64,000 nucleotides of DNA from Burkholderia savannae (GCF_001524445.2 NZ_CP013417.1:1922001-1986000), one strand, 5' to 3'; counted from the stretch's first letter, positions 8,653 to 20,014 are shown. The notes: a model not told the origin generated them from the sequence alone. Made by a program: numbers and translations.

Positions 8653-9423
8653 TCAACTCCCCGCCCGCGTGGCCGCCAGGAACAGCACGGGCGGCCGCCG
8701 GCAGTCCGCCTCGAGATCGGGCCGCACGGCGAGCGCGTCGGGAATCGGCGCCGGCTCGCCGAGGTGCGTGAGCGTGAAGCCCGCCTTCAGCAGCGTGTTC
8801 ACGTAAGTCTCGACCGTCCGGTGGTACTTGACCACGCCGTCGACGAACCAGCGCGTGTCGCGCCGCCCTTCCTGCCGGTAGCGATCGACGGGCCAGTGCT
8901 GTTTGTGGCCGTCGTCATCGCGCACCCAGCCGTGCGGATACGCGGTGCACATCGGATGCTCGACCGAGAACACGAAGCGGCCGTTCGAGCGCAGCGCGTC
9001 GTAGGTCCGCGCGACGACGCCGGTGTAATCCTCGACGTAATGCAGCGCGAGCGACGACACGACGAGATCGAACGCGCGCGTCGCCGCGTGATAGGTCTCG
9101 ATCGACCGCTGCAGATAGGTGATCGCATCGTCCGCGGTGCGTGCGCGCGCCTCGTCGAGCATTCGCGACGACACGTCGACGGCCGTCACCGACACGGCGC
9201 CGTGCGCACGCGCGTAGCGGGCGAAATCGCCGAAGCCGCAGCCGAGGTCGAGCACGTGCAGGCCCGCGAGGTTGGGCAACAGGCGCTTCAGTGCGGGAAA
9301 TTCGAGTGCGCCGTTCAGGCCGGTGTCGCCTTGTCGAAGCGTGCGGTAGCCTGCGAAGAACGATGCGTCGTCGTAGATGTTTTGCGGCGCGGGCTGTGGC
9401 GCCGTGTGGGAATCGCTGCTCAC
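8653..9423 (-). CDS. Class I SAM-dependent methyltransferase
   Basis: A 256-residue protein. The Rossmann SAM-binding motif I is VLDLGCGFGDFARYARAHG (about residues 58-76), with the acidic end of strand 2 at VTAVDVSSRML. Motif post-II/IV is DLVVSSLALHYVED, and FVFSVEHPM is typical of UbiE/small-molecule methyltransferases. The start is a GTG at 9423 with AAGGAG upstream; the longer open frame lacks a site and has shadow-like composition. Its substrate is unknown. No neighbour indicates a pathway. Confidence 0.85.
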   Translation of the reverse strand: MSSDSHTAPQPAPQNIYDDASFFAGYRTLRQGDTGLNGALEFPALKRLLPNLAGLHVLDLGCGFGDFARYARAHGAVSVTAVDVSSRMLDEARARTADDAITYLQRSIETYHAATRAFDLVVSSLALHYVEDYTGVVARTYDALRSNGRFVFSVEHPMCTAYPHGWVRDDDGHKQHWPVDRYRQEGRRDTRWFVDGVVKYHRTVETYVNTLLKAGFTLTHLGEPAPIPDALAVRPDLEADCRRPPVLFLAATRAGS

Positions 9424-9761
9424 GATGGACGCTCCTTGACGTAGACGGCAATCGGCGGAAAAGCGGCTCGAAACGACACGAAAACGACGAACGACGGTGC
9501 AGTGCAATATCCGTTGCGTGCGCTGCGCCGTCCGTCGCATTGTATCGCCACGCATGAGGAAATGCGCAGTCCAAAACGATTGTTTCGGATTCGGCCGAAC
9601 GCGCCCTCGTTTGCCAAAGCGCGCCCGCTCAAGTACCTTGAACCCCTGCCGTCTGCGATCGGCCCCCGCTTCGCCCCTGGCCGAACCCCGCCGCCCGGGC
9701 GCACGGACGCTATCGCATCCGTTCATCCGTTCGCCCGTTGCACGACAGGAGTGCCGCCCCG
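9424..9761. other. Divergent promoter region
   Basis: About 340 bases between the leftward methyltransferase and the rightward osmoprotectant operon. It should contain both promoters. No definite operator or core promoter was identified. Confidence 0.45.
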
Positions 9762-10706
9762 ATGAGAATCCCCCGTTTCAGCCGTTCCCTGCGCGCGGTC
9801 GCGGCCGCCGCCGCAGCCGCCGTCCCGCTCGTTTGCGCCGCGCCCGGCGCGCATGCCGCCGACGCGGTCACGGTCGCCTCGAAGATCGACACCGAAGGCA
9901 ACCTGCTCGGCAGCGTGATCGCGCAGGTGCTGAAGGCGCACGGCATCGCCGTCGTCGACAAGATCGGGCTCGGCGCGACGCCGATCGTCAGAAAGGCGCT
10001 GACCACGGGTGAAATCGACATCTATCCGGAATACACCGGCAACGCGGCGTTCTTCTTCAACAAGGCCGACGATCCCGCGTGGAAGAACGCCGCGCAAGGC
10101 TACGCGCTCGCGAAGCGGCTCGACTACGCGGCGAACCGGATCGTCTGGCTCGCGCCCGCGCCGGCGAACAATACGTGGGGCGTCGCGGTGCTGAGCTCGG
10201 TCGCGCAGTCGCAGCATCTGAAGACGTTCGGCGACTTCGGCAAGTGGGTCGGCGCGGGCGGCAAGGTGAAGCTCGCCGCGTCGGCCGAGTTCGTCAACAG
10301 CGCGTCCGCGCTGCCGTCGTTCGAGAAGGCGTACGGCTTCAAGCTGAAGCCGGAGCAGATGCTCGTGCTGTCGGGCGGCGACACCGCCGCGACGATCAAG
10401 GCCGCCGCGCAGCAGACGGACGGCGTGAACGCCGCGATGGTCTACGGCACCGACGGCGGCATCGCGGCCGCGGGGCTCACCGTCCTCGACGACGACAAGC
10501 ACGTGCAGCCCGTCTACGCGCCGACGCCGATCGTCCGCGAGGCGGTGCTGAAGGCGCATCCGCAGATCGCCGACTATCTGAAGCCGGTCTTCGCGAGCCT
10601 CGATCTGAAGACCCTGCAGACGCTCAACGCGCGAATCCAGATCAACGGCGAGCCGGCCGCGAGCGTCGCGGCGAGTTATCTGAAAGCGAAGGGCTTCGTC
10701 AAATGA
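9762..10706 (+). CDS. yehZ: Osmoprotectant ABC transporter, periplasmic binding protein (YehZ/OsmF-like)
   Basis: A 314-residue protein with a twin-basic, alanine-rich signal peptide (RIPRFSRSLRAVAAAAAAAV, cleavage near AHA, about residue 31). The mature protein has the OpuAC/ProX fold pattern of quaternary-amine binders: VTVASKIDTEGNLLGSVIA, IVRKALTTGEIDIYPEYTG and GGDTAATIKAAAQQ. It should deliver glycine betaine or a similar solute to the two permeases downstream. CAGGAG lies 11 bases before the ATG at 9762. Gene order Z-Y-X-W is the same as the E. coli yehZYXW operon. Its stop overlaps the start of the next gene (ATGA). Confidence 0.9.
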   Translation: MRIPRFSRSLRAVAAAAAAAVPLVCAAPGAHAADAVTVASKIDTEGNLLGSVIAQVLKAHGIAVVDKIGLGATPIVRKALTTGEIDIYPEYTGNAAFFFNKADDPAWKNAAQGYALAKRLDYAANRIVWLAPAPANNTWGVAVLSSVAQSQHLKTFGDFGKWVGAGGKVKLAASAEFVNSASALPSFEKAYGFKLKPEQMLVLSGGDTAATIKAAAQQTDGVNAAMVYGTDGGIAAAGLTVLDDDKHVQPVYAPTPIVREAVLKAHPQIADYLKPVFASLDLKTLQTLNARIQINGEPAASVAASYLKAKGFVK

Positions 10707-11919
10707 CGGCGCGCACGGCGCGCGGGGCCGGCGCGTCCGCCCCCGCGCCGCGCCCGCGCGCGCTGCCGGCGTGGGCCGCGCGCATCGACAAGGTCGGCGT
10801 GCTGATCGCCGCGCTCGTCGCGTACGCGGCGTTCGTCGAGCCATTCGTCACGCTGCGCGCGAACCGCATCGCGGCGGGCGCGGGGCTCGCGCCCGGCGCG
10901 GTGTTTCCGTCACTCGAGGCCGGCGCGCTCGACGCGCTGTGGGCGGCGGGCGCGCTCTTCGCGCTCGTGCGCAGCCGCGCGACGCTGCGCGCCGCCGTCG
11001 GCGCGGCGCTCGTGCTCGCGCTGTGCGTGGCCGTCGGCGACGCGCCCGCGCATCTCGTCACGCCGGACACGCCGCTCGCGCGCGTGTCGCCCGCATCGGG
11101 CGCATGGCTGCTGCTGTTCGCGTTCGCGGTGCTGATCGCCGACGCGCTCGCCCGCATCGCGCTCGCGCCGGGCACGCGCCTCGTCGCGCTCGCGGCCGCC
11201 ATCGCGGCGCTCGCGGCGTTCATCCATGGCGGCTTCTGGGACGGGCTGTCGGTGATGCAGGAATACGCGGTGCGCGCCGACACGTTCCGCAGCGAGGCGG
11301 CCCGCCACCTCGCGCTCGTCGCCGGCTCGGTCGCGGCGGCCGTCGCGGCGGGCGTGCCGCTCGGCATCGGCTGCACGCGCTCGGCCGCGCTGCGCGGCGC
11401 GCTGATGCCGCTCCTGAACGTCGTGCAGACGATCCCGAGCATCGCGCTGTATGGCCTGCTGATGGCGCCGCTCGCGATCCTCGCCGCGCGCGTGCCGCTC
11501 GCCGCCCGCCTCGGCGTGAGCGGCATCGGCGTCGCGCCCGCGCTGATCGCCCTCTTCCTGTACGCGCTGCTGCCGATCGTGTCGAGCGTCGTCGTCGGCT
11601 TCGCGCAGGTGAGCGCCGCCGTCGTCGAGGCCGCGCAGGCGATGGGAATGACGGGCCGCGAGCGGCTCGTCGCGGTCGAGCTGCCGCTCGCGCTGCCCGT
11701 CGTGCTGTCCGGCGTGCGCATCGTGCTCGTGCAGAACATCGGCTTGGCCGCCGTCGCCGCGCTGATCGGCGGCGGCGGCTTCGGCACGTTCATCTTCCAG
11801 GGCATCGGCCAGTCGGCGACCGATCTCGTGCTGCTCGGCGCGCTGCCGACGATCGCGCTCGCGCTCGTCACCGCCGTGCTGTTCGAGGCCGCGACCGAGA
11901 TCGCGAAAGGAGCGCGCCG

Positions 11920-11923
<4 letters not shown>
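10703..11923 (+). CDS. yehY: Osmoprotectant ABC transporter permease (YehY-like)
   Basis: A 406-residue inner-membrane permease. An N-terminal set of hydrophobic helices (about residues 30-200) precedes the conserved BPD-transporter domain. That domain carries VQTIPSIALYGLLMAPL and the EAA-type cytoplasmic loop VVEAAQAMGMTGRERLVAVELPLALP (about residues 308-333). The long N-terminal extension is typical of YehY compared with YehW. The ATG at 10703 overlaps the previous stop by four bases. It pairs with the second permease at 12879 and the ATPase at 11920. Confidence 0.9.
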
Positions 11924-12878
<955 letters not shown>

Positions 12879-12882
<4 letters not shown>

Positions 12883-13706
12883 GGCGCACGATGAACGCCG
12901 CCAAAGCAACCGGCAAGACCGGCGCGGCGTGCGCGATCGGCGCCGCGAGCCGCCGCGTCGGCCTCGCGCTCGCCCGCATCGCCGCGCTCGCGGCGCTCGC
13001 CGTGCTGCTCGCCCGGCCCGACTGGCTCGAGCCGCTGTTCGCGCCGTTCGCCGACAACGGCGCCCCCGCGATCTACCGGCGCGCAAGCCTTTTCGACCTG
13101 ACGCTCTCGCATCTCGCGATCGTCGCGGTCGCGAGCGCGGCGGGCGCGATATGCGCGCTCGCCGCCGGAATCTTCGTCACGCGGCGCGCGGGCGCCGAAT
13201 TCCTGCCGGTGGCGCGCAGCGTCGTGCACATCGGGCAGACCTTCCCGCCCGTCGCGGTGCTCGCGCTCGCGGTGCCCGCGGTCGGCTTCGGCGTGAAGCC
13301 CGTGCTGATCGCGCTGATCCTGTACGGGCTGCTGCCCATCTTCGAGAGCACGATCGCGGGCCTTCAGGACGTGCCCGCCGACGCCGTCGACGCCGCGCGC
13401 GGCATGGGCATGAGCGCGCTGCAGCGGCTCGCGTGGGTCGAGCTGCCGCTCGCGTTTCCGGTGATCCTGAACGGCATCCGGCTCGCCGTCGTCATCAATC
13501 TCGGCACCGCGACGATCGGCTCGACCGTCGCGGCCAAGGGGCTCGGCGACGTGATCATCGCAGGGCTGCAAACATCGAATACCGCGTTCGTGCTGCAAGG
13601 CGGCGTCGTCGTCGCACTGCTCGCGGTGCTGATCTACGACGCGCTCGGCGTGATCGGGCAATGGATCGCGCCTGCGGGCGCGGCGCGGCGCGAAGGTGGC
13701 GCGTGA
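12879..13706 (+). CDS. yehW: Osmoprotectant ABC transporter permease (YehW-like)
   Basis: A 275-residue inner-membrane permease of the ProW/OpuC class with about six helices. The EAA loop is seen in DAARGMGMSALQRLAWVELPLAFPVILNGIRLA, and TFPPVAVLALAVPAVGFG and IGSTVAAKGLGDVIIAGL are further family blocks. The start at 12879 was chosen because it again overlaps the upstream stop as ATGA; an internal ATG at 12891 is the alternative. It is the last gene of the four-gene importer operon. Confidence 0.9.
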
Positions 13707-14340
13707 GTTCACGCGTAAGTCGGCGTGTCGAGCGGCGCATACGGCGGCCGGCCGGGCGTGATGCGCGAATGCGCGCCGGCGCGCCGCGTCGAGCGATGCG
13801 TGACTGTTCGCCGGCCGATGCCGCTTCGCCGCTTCGCCGCTTCGCCGTTTCCGAGCGGCGAAACGCATGAACGATATCGCACGCATAGGGGCGCGTACGC
13901 GTCGCCGCATCGGACCGCACGCCGCGCCGACGTCATCGGACGCCGGCACGTCATACCCTCGTTGAATTCGGCGCATTGAATTCGGCGCGTTGAATTCGGC
14001 GCGTTGAATTCGGTGTGTTGAATTCGATTACGCATTCCGTTCGAGCGGCACTGCGCCGGTCGCGCAATTCGACTTGCCGCTCGGGCGATTGCCGCCGCGC
14101 GCGTCGCTACTCGTCAGCCGCAAGGCGCCGAGAAAAAAACGATGAATGCATTGCGCGCGTCGCTTTCATTGCGTGACGACATACGCGCGCGTCTTCATCG
14201 TCACATATTCGTCACGATTCGCTCCCGAAAGCGTCCCGCTCGGCGCGCACGCACCACATGCGATCGCGCGCCAGCGCACGGCGCGCACGCGTTCGCGCGC
14301 GCGCTTCCGGCGACCTGCGGTCAATTACGATTTCAGCAAG
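13707..14340. other. Intergenic region with a 14-bp tandem repeat
   Basis: No convincing gene. The region carries the tandem repeat at 13962-14028, and GC content falls towards its right end. Confidence 0.55.
13962..14028. repeat. 14-bp tandem repeat, about 4.8 copies
   Basis: The unit TTGAATTCGGCGCG (variants ending CA or TGTG) is repeated at 13962, 13976, 13990 and 14004, with a partial fifth copy at 14018. A unit length not divisible by three and variant copies suggest a non-coding VNTR-like locus. Every unit contains GAATTC. Confidence 0.9.
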
Positions 14341-14355
14341 ATGGAATTGCGTCGA

Positions 14356-14484
14356 ATGAAGGTAATCGCGACTGGCGCCGGCGATCAAGCGCTCATCGAG
14401 AGCATGAAAGACAGCGACATGCACTCCGTTCCTAGCACCATTTGCACACTGTCCGGAGGCCTTCCGGCGTTTTTTGATCCATGA
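14356..14484 (+). CDS. Hypothetical 42-residue peptide
   Basis: A small ORF with a GGAA element 8-9 bases before its ATG; an in-frame ATG at 14341 is also possible. The sequence begins MKVIATGAGDQALIESMKD and has an uncharged C-terminal segment with one Cys, two Gly and ending FFDP. Its composition is not that of the surrounding GC-driven shadows, and the local DNA is AT-richer. It has no recognised family. It precedes the RRM protein by 216 bases on the same strand. Confidence 0.3.
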   Translation: MKVIATGAGDQALIESMKDSDMHSVPSTICTLSGGLPAFFDP

Positions 14485-14500
14485 CATAAAGTGCCGTTTA

Positions 14501-14514
14501 AATTGTTTTCAATT
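14501..14514. promoter_or_regulatory. AATTG-TTTT-CAATT inverted repeat
   Basis: A perfect 5-bp inverted repeat with a 4-base spacer in an AT-rich stretch between the small ORF and the RRM protein. It could be an operator or part of a promoter. It does not match the FNR/ANR consensus. Confidence 0.3.
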
Positions 14515-14700
14515 GTTATGCAATCGGGAAGAATTGAATCGACGAAAGCAAATTCAAATACCGAATTTGACGGATTTTGAATGGCTTCGATCGGCTCGTT
14601 TCGGGTGTGTGAATCCGGATAGACCGTCCGATTCAGGCACACGCGGAAATTCGACCGCCAAAAGCGATCGAGAGCGGATTCGAACCTAAAAGCAGGAAGC

Positions 14701-15036
14701 ATGATGAGAATCTGTATCGAAAATATTCAACCGGGAGTCACGCGAGAAGAGCTGCAGGCTTTTCTATTCAAATACACCGGAAAGAAATTCACCGACATTC
14801 AATTCATCGGGCAATCGGGCCCGCGGCCGAGCGCGCTGATCGACATGGACAGCGCCAATTGGGGTGCGCTCGCCGAAATTCGTCGCCGCCTGCACGGCAT
14901 GTACTGGAAGCGGCGCCGGATCGGCGTCTGGCTCTTTTCGTTCTGGGACCGCAGCGACGCCGCCGAGGCGCGGCGTCAACGCGAAGCCCGCGCGCAACAA
15001 CCCGGGAGCGGACCGATGACGACACTCCGCCGATAA
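14701..15036 (+). CDS. Small RRM-like RNA-binding protein
   Basis: A 111-residue protein. The N-terminal 80 residues follow an RRM-like beta-alpha-beta pattern: RICIENIQPGVTREELQAFL (strand 1 and helix 1), then KFTDIQFIGQSGPRPSALIDM and a second helix (WGALAEIRRRLHGMYWKRRRI). The tail is basic, with WLFSFWDRSDAAEARRQREA. The aromatic RNP1 pattern is weak, so RNA binding is inferred. AGGA precedes the ATG at 14701; a second ATG follows directly. It lies 157 bases upstream of arcD on the same strand and could be cotranscribed. Confidence 0.6.
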   Translation: MMRICIENIQPGVTREELQAFLFKYTGKKFTDIQFIGQSGPRPSALIDMDSANWGALAEIRRRLHGMYWKRRRIGVWLFSFWDRSDAAEARRQREARAQQPGSGPMTTLRR

Positions 15037-15193
15037 CGCTCGATCGAGCACGCACTTTCGGATTTCTAACAACGCGCGTTCCGCCGGATACGCGCATGCC
15101 AGCGGCAGACCGCCGCGCGCTTTCGCCCCGGCGGAAGCGCGATGGCCGCGTGCGCGCCGCGATTTTGCAATAACGCGACTGCGAGGAAACATC

Positions 15194-16648
15194 ATGGCTG
15201 AAGTGATTCAAGACGTCGCGGCGAAACCCGCCGCGAGCAAGCTGCGACTCGGCGCGCTGACCGCGCTCGTCGTCGGATCGATGATCGGCGGCGGCATCTT
15301 CTCGCTGCCGCAAAACATGGCCGCCACGGCCGAAGCCGGCGCGATCCTGATCGGCTGGGCGATCACCGCGGTCGGCATGCTCACGCTCGCGTTCGTGTTC
15401 CAGACGCTCGCGAACCGCAAGCCGCAGCTCGACGGCGGCGTGTACGCATACGCGCAGGCGGGCTTCGGCGACTACATGGGCTTCTCGTCCGCGTGGGGCT
15501 ACTGGATCAGCGCGTGGCTCGGCAACGTCGGCTACTTCGTGCTGCTGTTCTCGACGCTCGGCTACTTCTTTCCGGTGTTCGGCGAAGGCAACACGCCCGC
15601 CTCGATCGCCGGCGCGTCGGTGCTGCTGTGGGCCGTGCACTTTCTCGTGCTGCGCGGCATCCGGCAAGCGGCGTTCATCAACCTCGTCACGACCGTCGCG
15701 AAGATCGTCCCGCTCGCGGTATTCATCCTGATCTGCTTCTTCGCGTTCAAGCTGGACGTGTTCAGGGCCGACATCTGGGGCCGCGCGAACCCGTCGCTCG
15801 GCTCGGTGATGAACCAGGTCCGCAGCATGATGCTCGTGACGGTCTGGGTCTTCATCGGCATCGAGGGCGCGAGCATCTTCTCGGCGCGCGCGGAGAAGCG
15901 CAGCGACGTCGGGCGCGCGACCGTGATCGGCTTCGTCGGCGTGCTGCTCGTGCTCGTGCTCGTCAACGTGCTGTCGCTCGGCATCATGACGCAGCCGCAG
16001 CTCGCGAAGCTGCAGAACCCGTCGATGGCGGCCGTGCTCGAGCACGTCGTCGGCCACTGGGGCGCCGTGCTCATCAGCGTCGGCCTCGTCGTGTCGCTCG
16101 CCGGCGCGCTGCTGTCGTGGGTGCTGCTTTGCGCGGAGATCATGTTCTCGGCCGCGAAGGACCACACGATGCCCGCGTTCCTGCGCAAGGAGAACGCGAA
16201 CCACGTGCCCGCCAACGCGCTCTGGCTCACGAACGCGCTCGTCCAGGTGTTCCTGCTGATCACGCTGTTCTCGCAAAGCACCTATCTGTCGCTGATCTAT
16301 CTCGCGACGTCGATGATCCTGATCCCGTACTTCTGGTCGGCCGCCTACGCGCTCCTTCTCGCCGTGCGCGGCGAGACCTACGAGAACGACGCCCGCGCGC
16401 GCCGCACGGACGGCTTCGTCGCAGCGCTCGCCGTGCTCTACGCAGTGTGGCTGCTGTACGCGGGCGGCGCCAAGTATCTGCTGCTGTCCGCCCTTCTCTA
16501 TGCGCCGGGCGCGCTCTTCTTCGCGAAGGCGAAGCGCGAGCTCGGCAAGCCGGTCTTCACCGCCGTCGAAAAGCTGATCTTCGCGGCGGCGTCCGCCGCC
16601 GCGGTGTTCGCGGCCTACGCGCTCCATAGCGGGCTCATCACCCTTTGA
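15194..16648 (+). CDS. arcD: Arginine/ornithine antiporter ArcD
   Basis: A 484-residue APC-superfamily exchanger with about 12-13 membrane helices. It imports arginine and exports ornithine for the arginine deiminase pathway. The first helix carries the APC signature [15 protein letters not shown] (about residues 31-45), followed by [33 protein letters not shown] precedes the ATG. It is the first gene of the arcDABC order, with arcA starting 17 bases after its stop. Confidence 0.95.
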   Translation: MAEVIQDVAAKPAASKLRLGALTALVVGSMIGGGIFSLPQNMAATAEAGAILIGWAITAVGMLTLAFVFQTLANRKPQLDGGVYAYAQAGFGDYMGFSSAWGYWISAWLGNVGYFVLLFSTLGYFFPVFGEGNTPASIAGASVLLWAVHFLVLRGIRQAAFINLVTTVAKIVPLAVFILICFFAFKLDVFRADIWGRANPSLGSVMNQVRSMMLVTVWVFIGIEGASIFSARAEKRSDVGRATVIGFVGVLLVLVLVNVLSLGIMTQPQLAKLQNPSMAAVLEHVVGHWGAVLISVGLVVSLAGALLSWVLLCAEIMFSAAKDHTMPAFLRKENANHVPANALWLTNALVQVFLLITLFSQSTYLSLIYLATSMILIPYFWSAAYALLLAVRGETYENDARARRTDGFVAALAVLYAVWLLYAGGAKYLLLSALLYAPGALFFAKAKRELGKPVFTAVEKLIFAAASAAAVFAAYALHSGLITL

Positions 16649-16665
16649 TCGAAGAGGTAACCAAC

Positions 16666-17922
16666 ATGACCAACGCCATCCCTCAAGTCGGTGTCCACTC
16701 CGAAGTCGGCAAACTGCGCAAGGTGCTCGTCTGCTCGCCGGGGCTCGCGCATCAGCGGCTCACGCCGAGCAATTGCGACGAGCTGCTGTTCGACGACGTG
16801 ATGTGGGTGAATCAGGCGAAGCGCGACCATTTCGACTTCGTGTCGAAGATGCGCGAGCGCGGCGTCGAAGTGCTCGAGATGCACAACCTGTTGACCGAGA
16901 CCGTGAAGAATCCGGCCGCGCTCAAGTGGATACTGGACCGCAAGATCACGCCCGACAGCGTCGGCATCGGCCTCGTCGACGAAGTGCGCGCGTGGCTCGA
17001 GGGCCTCGAGCCGCGCACGCTCGCCGAGTTCCTGATCGGCGGCGTCGCGGCGAGCGACATCCCGGGCGCCGAGCGCTCGAAGGTGCTCACGCTGTTCCGC
17101 GACTATCTCGGCAAATCGTCGTTCGTGCTGCCGCCGCTGCCGAACATGATGTTCACGCGCGACACGTCATGCTGGATCTACGGCGGCGTCACGCTCAATC
17201 CGATGCACTGGCCCGCGCGCCGGCAGGAAACGCTCCTCGTCGCCGCGATCTACAGATTCCATCCGGCGTTCGCCGACGCGAAGTTCGACATCTGGTACGG
17301 CGATCCCGACCGCGATCACGGGATGGCGACGCTCGAAGGCGGCGACGTGATGCCGATCGGCCGCGGCGTCGTGCTCGTCGGAATGGGCGAGCGCACCTCG
17401 CGCCAGGCGATCGGCCAGCTCGCGCAAGCGCTGTTCCAAAAGGGCGCGGCCGAGCGCGTGATCGTCGCGGGCCTGCCGAACTCGCGCGCGTCGATGCACC
17501 TCGACACCGTGTTCAGCTTCTGCGACCGCGATCTCGTGACGGTCTTCCCCGACGTCGTGAGCCGGATCGTGCCGTTCTCGCTGCGCCCGGGCGGCGACGC
17601 GCGTTACGGCATCGAGATCGAGCGCGAGGACAAGCCGTTCGTCGACGTCGTCGCGCAGGCGCTCGGCCTCAGGGCGCTGCGCGTCGTCGAGACGGGCGGC
17701 AACGATTTCGCGGCCGAGCGCGAGCAATGGGACGACGGCAACAACATGGTCTGCGTCGAGCCGGGCGTCGTCGTCGGCTACGACCGCAACACGTATACGA
17801 ACACGCTGCTGCGCAAGGCGGGCGTCGAGGTGATCACGATCGGCTCGAGCGAGCTCGGCCGCGGCCGGGGCGGCGGCCACTGCATGACCTGCCCGGTGCT
17901 GCGCGATCCGGTCGACTACTGA
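16666..17922 (+). CDS. arcA: Arginine deiminase
   Basis: A 418-residue enzyme that hydrolyses L-arginine to citrulline and ammonia. Active-site features are visible: the FTRD block ([14 protein letters not shown], about residue 163), EGGDV(M), HLDTVF (catalytic His) and the C-terminal GGGHCMTCP containing the nucleophilic cysteine (about residue 408). Length matches Pseudomonas ArcA. GAAGAGG lies nine bases before the ATG at 16666. Upstream is arcD, downstream arcB after a 66-base gap with a hairpin. Confidence 0.97.
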   Translation: MTNAIPQVGVHSEVGKLRKVLVCSPGLAHQRLTPSNCDELLFDDVMWVNQAKRDHFDFVSKMRERGVEVLEMHNLLTETVKNPAALKWILDRKITPDSVGIGLVDEVRAWLEGLEPRTLAEFLIGGVAASDIPGAERSKVLTLFRDYLGKSSFVLPPLPNMMFTRDTSCWIYGGVTLNPMHWPARRQETLLVAAIYRFHPAFADAKFDIWYGDPDRDHGMATLEGGDVMPIGRGVVLVGMGERTSRQAIGQLAQALFQKGAAERVIVAGLPNSRASMHLDTVFSFCDRDLVTVFPDVVSRIVPFSLRPGGDARYGIEIEREDKPFVDVVAQALGLRALRVVETGGNDFAAEREQWDDGNNMVCVEPGVVVGYDRNTYTNTLLRKAGVEVITIGSSELGRGRGGGHCMTCPVLRDPVDY

Positions 17923-17944
17923 GGCGAACACCGAAGCGAGCGTC

Positions 17945-17962
17945 GCGGCGCTTTGGCGCCGC
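17945..17962 (+). terminator. Hairpin in the arcA-arcB gap
   Basis: GCGGCGC-TTTG-GCGCCGC is a 7-bp perfect stem with a 4-base loop, 22 bases after the arcA stop. Lacking a U-tract within an operon, it may act as an mRNA-stabilising or processing element rather than a full terminator. Confidence 0.45.
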
Positions 17963-17988
17963 TGCCTGACACCCAACGGAGAATCCAG

Positions 17989-18999
17989 ATGAGCTTCAAC
18001 CTGCACAACCGCAATCTGCTGAGCCTGATGCATCACAACGCGCGCGAGCTGCGCTACCTGCTCGATCTCGCGCGGGATCTCAAGCGCGCGAAGTACAGCG
18101 GCACCGAGCAGCCGCGTTTGCTGCGCAAGAACATCGCGCTGATCTTCGAGAAGACGTCGACCCGCACGCGCTGCGCGTTCGAAGTCGCCGCGTACGACCA
18201 GGGCGCGAACGTCACGTACATCGATCCGGCGTCGTCGCAGATCGGCCACAAGGAGAGCATGAAGGACACCGCGCGCGTGCTCGGCCGGATGTACGACGCG
18301 ATCGAGTACCGCGGCTTCAGCCAGGAGATCGTCGAGGAGCTCGCGCATCATGCGGGCGTGCCCGTCTTCAACGGCCTCACCGACGAATACCACCCGACGC
18401 AAATGCTCGCCGACGTGATGACGATGCGCGAGCACAGCGACAAGCCGCTGCACGACATCAGCTACGCGTATCTCGGCGACGCGCGCAACAACATGGGCAA
18501 CTCGCTGCTGCTCATCGGCGCGAAGCTCGGGATGGACGTGCGCATCGGCGCGCCGAAGGCGCTCTGGCCCGCTGCGGAGTTCATCGCGCAATGCGAGGCG
18601 TTCGCGGCCGAAAGCGGCGCGCGGATCATGTTGAGCGAAGATCCGCATGAGGCGGTCAAGGGCGTCGACTTCATCCACACCGACGTATGGGTGTCGATGG
18701 GAGAGCCCGTCGAGGCATGGGACGAACGGATCAAGGCGCTGCTGCCGTATCAGGTGAACCGCAAGCTGATCGAATCGACGGGCAATCCGCGCACGCGCTT
18801 CATGCATTGCCTGCCGGCGTTCCACAATTGCGAGACGAAGGTCGGCAAGCAGATCGCCGAGCGCTATCCGCGTCTGAAGGACGGCATCGAAGTGACCGAC
18901 GAAGTGTTCGAATCGCCGCGCTGCATCGCGTTCGAGCAGGCGGAGAACCGCATGCACACGATCAAGGCGGTACTCGTGTCGACGCTCGGCGGCATCTGA
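17989..18999 (+). CDS. arcB: Ornithine carbamoyltransferase, catabolic
   Basis: A 336-residue enzyme that phosphorolyses citrulline to ornithine and carbamoyl phosphate. The carbamoyl-phosphate loop is [12 protein letters not shown] (about residues 54-65). HPTQMLAD is present, and the ornithine-site motif HCLPAFH is near residue 272. Length and the arc context indicate the catabolic isoform rather than ArgF. The ATG at 17989 is preceded by CGGAGAA. It lies between arcA and arcC. Confidence 0.96.
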   Translation: MSFNLHNRNLLSLMHHNARELRYLLDLARDLKRAKYSGTEQPRLLRKNIALIFEKTSTRTRCAFEVAAYDQGANVTYIDPASSQIGHKESMKDTARVLGRMYDAIEYRGFSQEIVEELAHHAGVPVFNGLTDEYHPTQMLADVMTMREHSDKPLHDISYAYLGDARNNMGNSLLLIGAKLGMDVRIGAPKALWPAAEFIAQCEAFAAESGARIMLSEDPHEAVKGVDFIHTDVWVSMGEPVEAWDERIKALLPYQVNRKLIESTGNPRTRFMHCLPAFHNCETKVGKQIAERYPRLKDGIEVTDEVFESPRCIAFEQAENRMHTIKAVLVSTLGGI

Positions 19000-19020
19000 C
19001 GAACCCACGCGCGCGACCGT

Positions 19021-19047
19021 GCGGCGCCCTGCATCATCGGGCGCCGC
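19021..19047 (+). terminator. Hairpin in the arcB-arcC gap
   Basis: GCGGCGCCC and GGGCGCCGC form a perfect 9-bp stem around a 9-base loop, 21 bases after the arcB stop and just ahead of the arcC ribosome binding site. It is probably an mRNA stability or partial attenuation element. Confidence 0.45.
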
Positions 19048-19075
19048 GCCGCGCGCATCTTCAAGGAGAAACACG

Positions 19076-20014
19076 ATGCGTATCGTCATCGCATTGGGCG
19101 GCAACGCGCTCTTGCAGCGCAATCAGCCGATGACCGAGGCCCAGCAGCGGGAGAACGTGAAGATCGCGGTCGCGCAGATCGCGCAGATCGCGCCCGGCAA
19201 CGAACTCGTGATCGCGCACGGCAACGGGCCGCAGGTCGGGCTCCTCGCGCTGCAGGGCGCGGCATATACCGAAGTCGCGCCCTATCCGCTCGACGTGCTC
19301 GGCGCGCAGACGGAAGGGATGATCGGCTATCTGATCGAACAGGAAATGGGCAACCTGCTGCCGCCCGACGCGCCGTTCGCGACGCTCCTGACGCAAGTGG
19401 AGGTCGATCCGGCCGATCCGGCGTTCGAGCATCCGACCAAGCCGATCGGCCCCGTCTATTCGCGCGAGGACGCCGAGCGGCTCGCGCAGGAAAAAGGCTG
19501 GCGCATCGCGCCCGACGGCGACCAGTTCCGCCGCGTGGTGGCGAGCCCGCGGCCGCGGCGCATCTTCGAGATCCGGCCGGTCAAGTGGCTGCTCGAGAAA
19601 GGCACGATCGTGATCTGCGCGGGCGGCGGCGGCATTCCGACGCGCTACGACGCGAGCGGCAAGCTCTCGGGCGTCGAGGCGGTGATCGACAAGGATCTGT
19701 GCGCGTCGCTGCTCGCGCGCGAATTGAGCGCGGATCTGCTCGTGATTGCGACCGACGTCGACGGCGCGTACGTCGACTGGGGCAAGCCGACGCAAGCGCA
19801 GATCGAGGCCGCGCATCCGGACGAGCTCGAACGGCTCGGTTTCGCGGCCGGCTCGATGGGGCCGAAGGTGCAGGCGGCGATCGAGTTCGCACGGCAGACC
19901 GGACACGATGCGGTGATCGGCTCGCTCGCGGATATCGTCGCGATCGCCGAGGGCCGCGCGGGCACGCGCGTCAGCACGAAGGTCGACGGGATTCGTTACC
20001 GCAAGCCGCACTGA
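19076..20014 (+). CDS. arcC: Carbamate kinase
   Basis: A 312-residue enzyme transferring phosphate from carbamoyl phosphate to ADP, the ATP-yielding step of the pathway. It begins with the family start [15 protein letters not shown]. It contains [21 protein letters not shown] and the AAK-fold nucleotide block ATDVDGAY, and a [10 protein letters not shown] segment follows. AAGGAGAA lies upstream of the ATG at 19076. It is the last gene of arcDABC and is followed by a strong hairpin. Confidence 0.96.
   Translation: MRIVIALGGNALLQRNQPMTEAQQRENVKIAVAQIAQIAPGNELVIAHGNGPQVGLLALQGAAYTEVAPYPLDVLGAQTEGMIGYLIEQEMGNLLPPDAPFATLLTQVEVDPADPAFEHPTKPIGPVYSREDAERLAQEKGWRIAPDGDQFRRVVASPRPRRIFEIRPVKWLLEKGTIVICAGGGGIPTRYDASGKLSGVEAVIDKDLCASLLARELSADLLVIATDVDGAYVDWGKPTQAQIEAAHPDELERLGFAAGSMGPKVQAAIEFARQTGHDAVIGSLADIVAIAEGRAGTRVSTKVDGIRYRKPH

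Noticed and set aside
13962..14028. The short direct repeats as a CRISPR array
   Set aside because: Units are contiguous 14-mers without spacers and no cas genes are near.
14480..15193. FNR/ANR box search upstream of arcD and the RRM gene
   Set aside because: Candidate TTGA-containing inverted repeats deviate at several positions from TTGAT-N4-ATCAA, so none was called although arc operons are often ANR-controlled.
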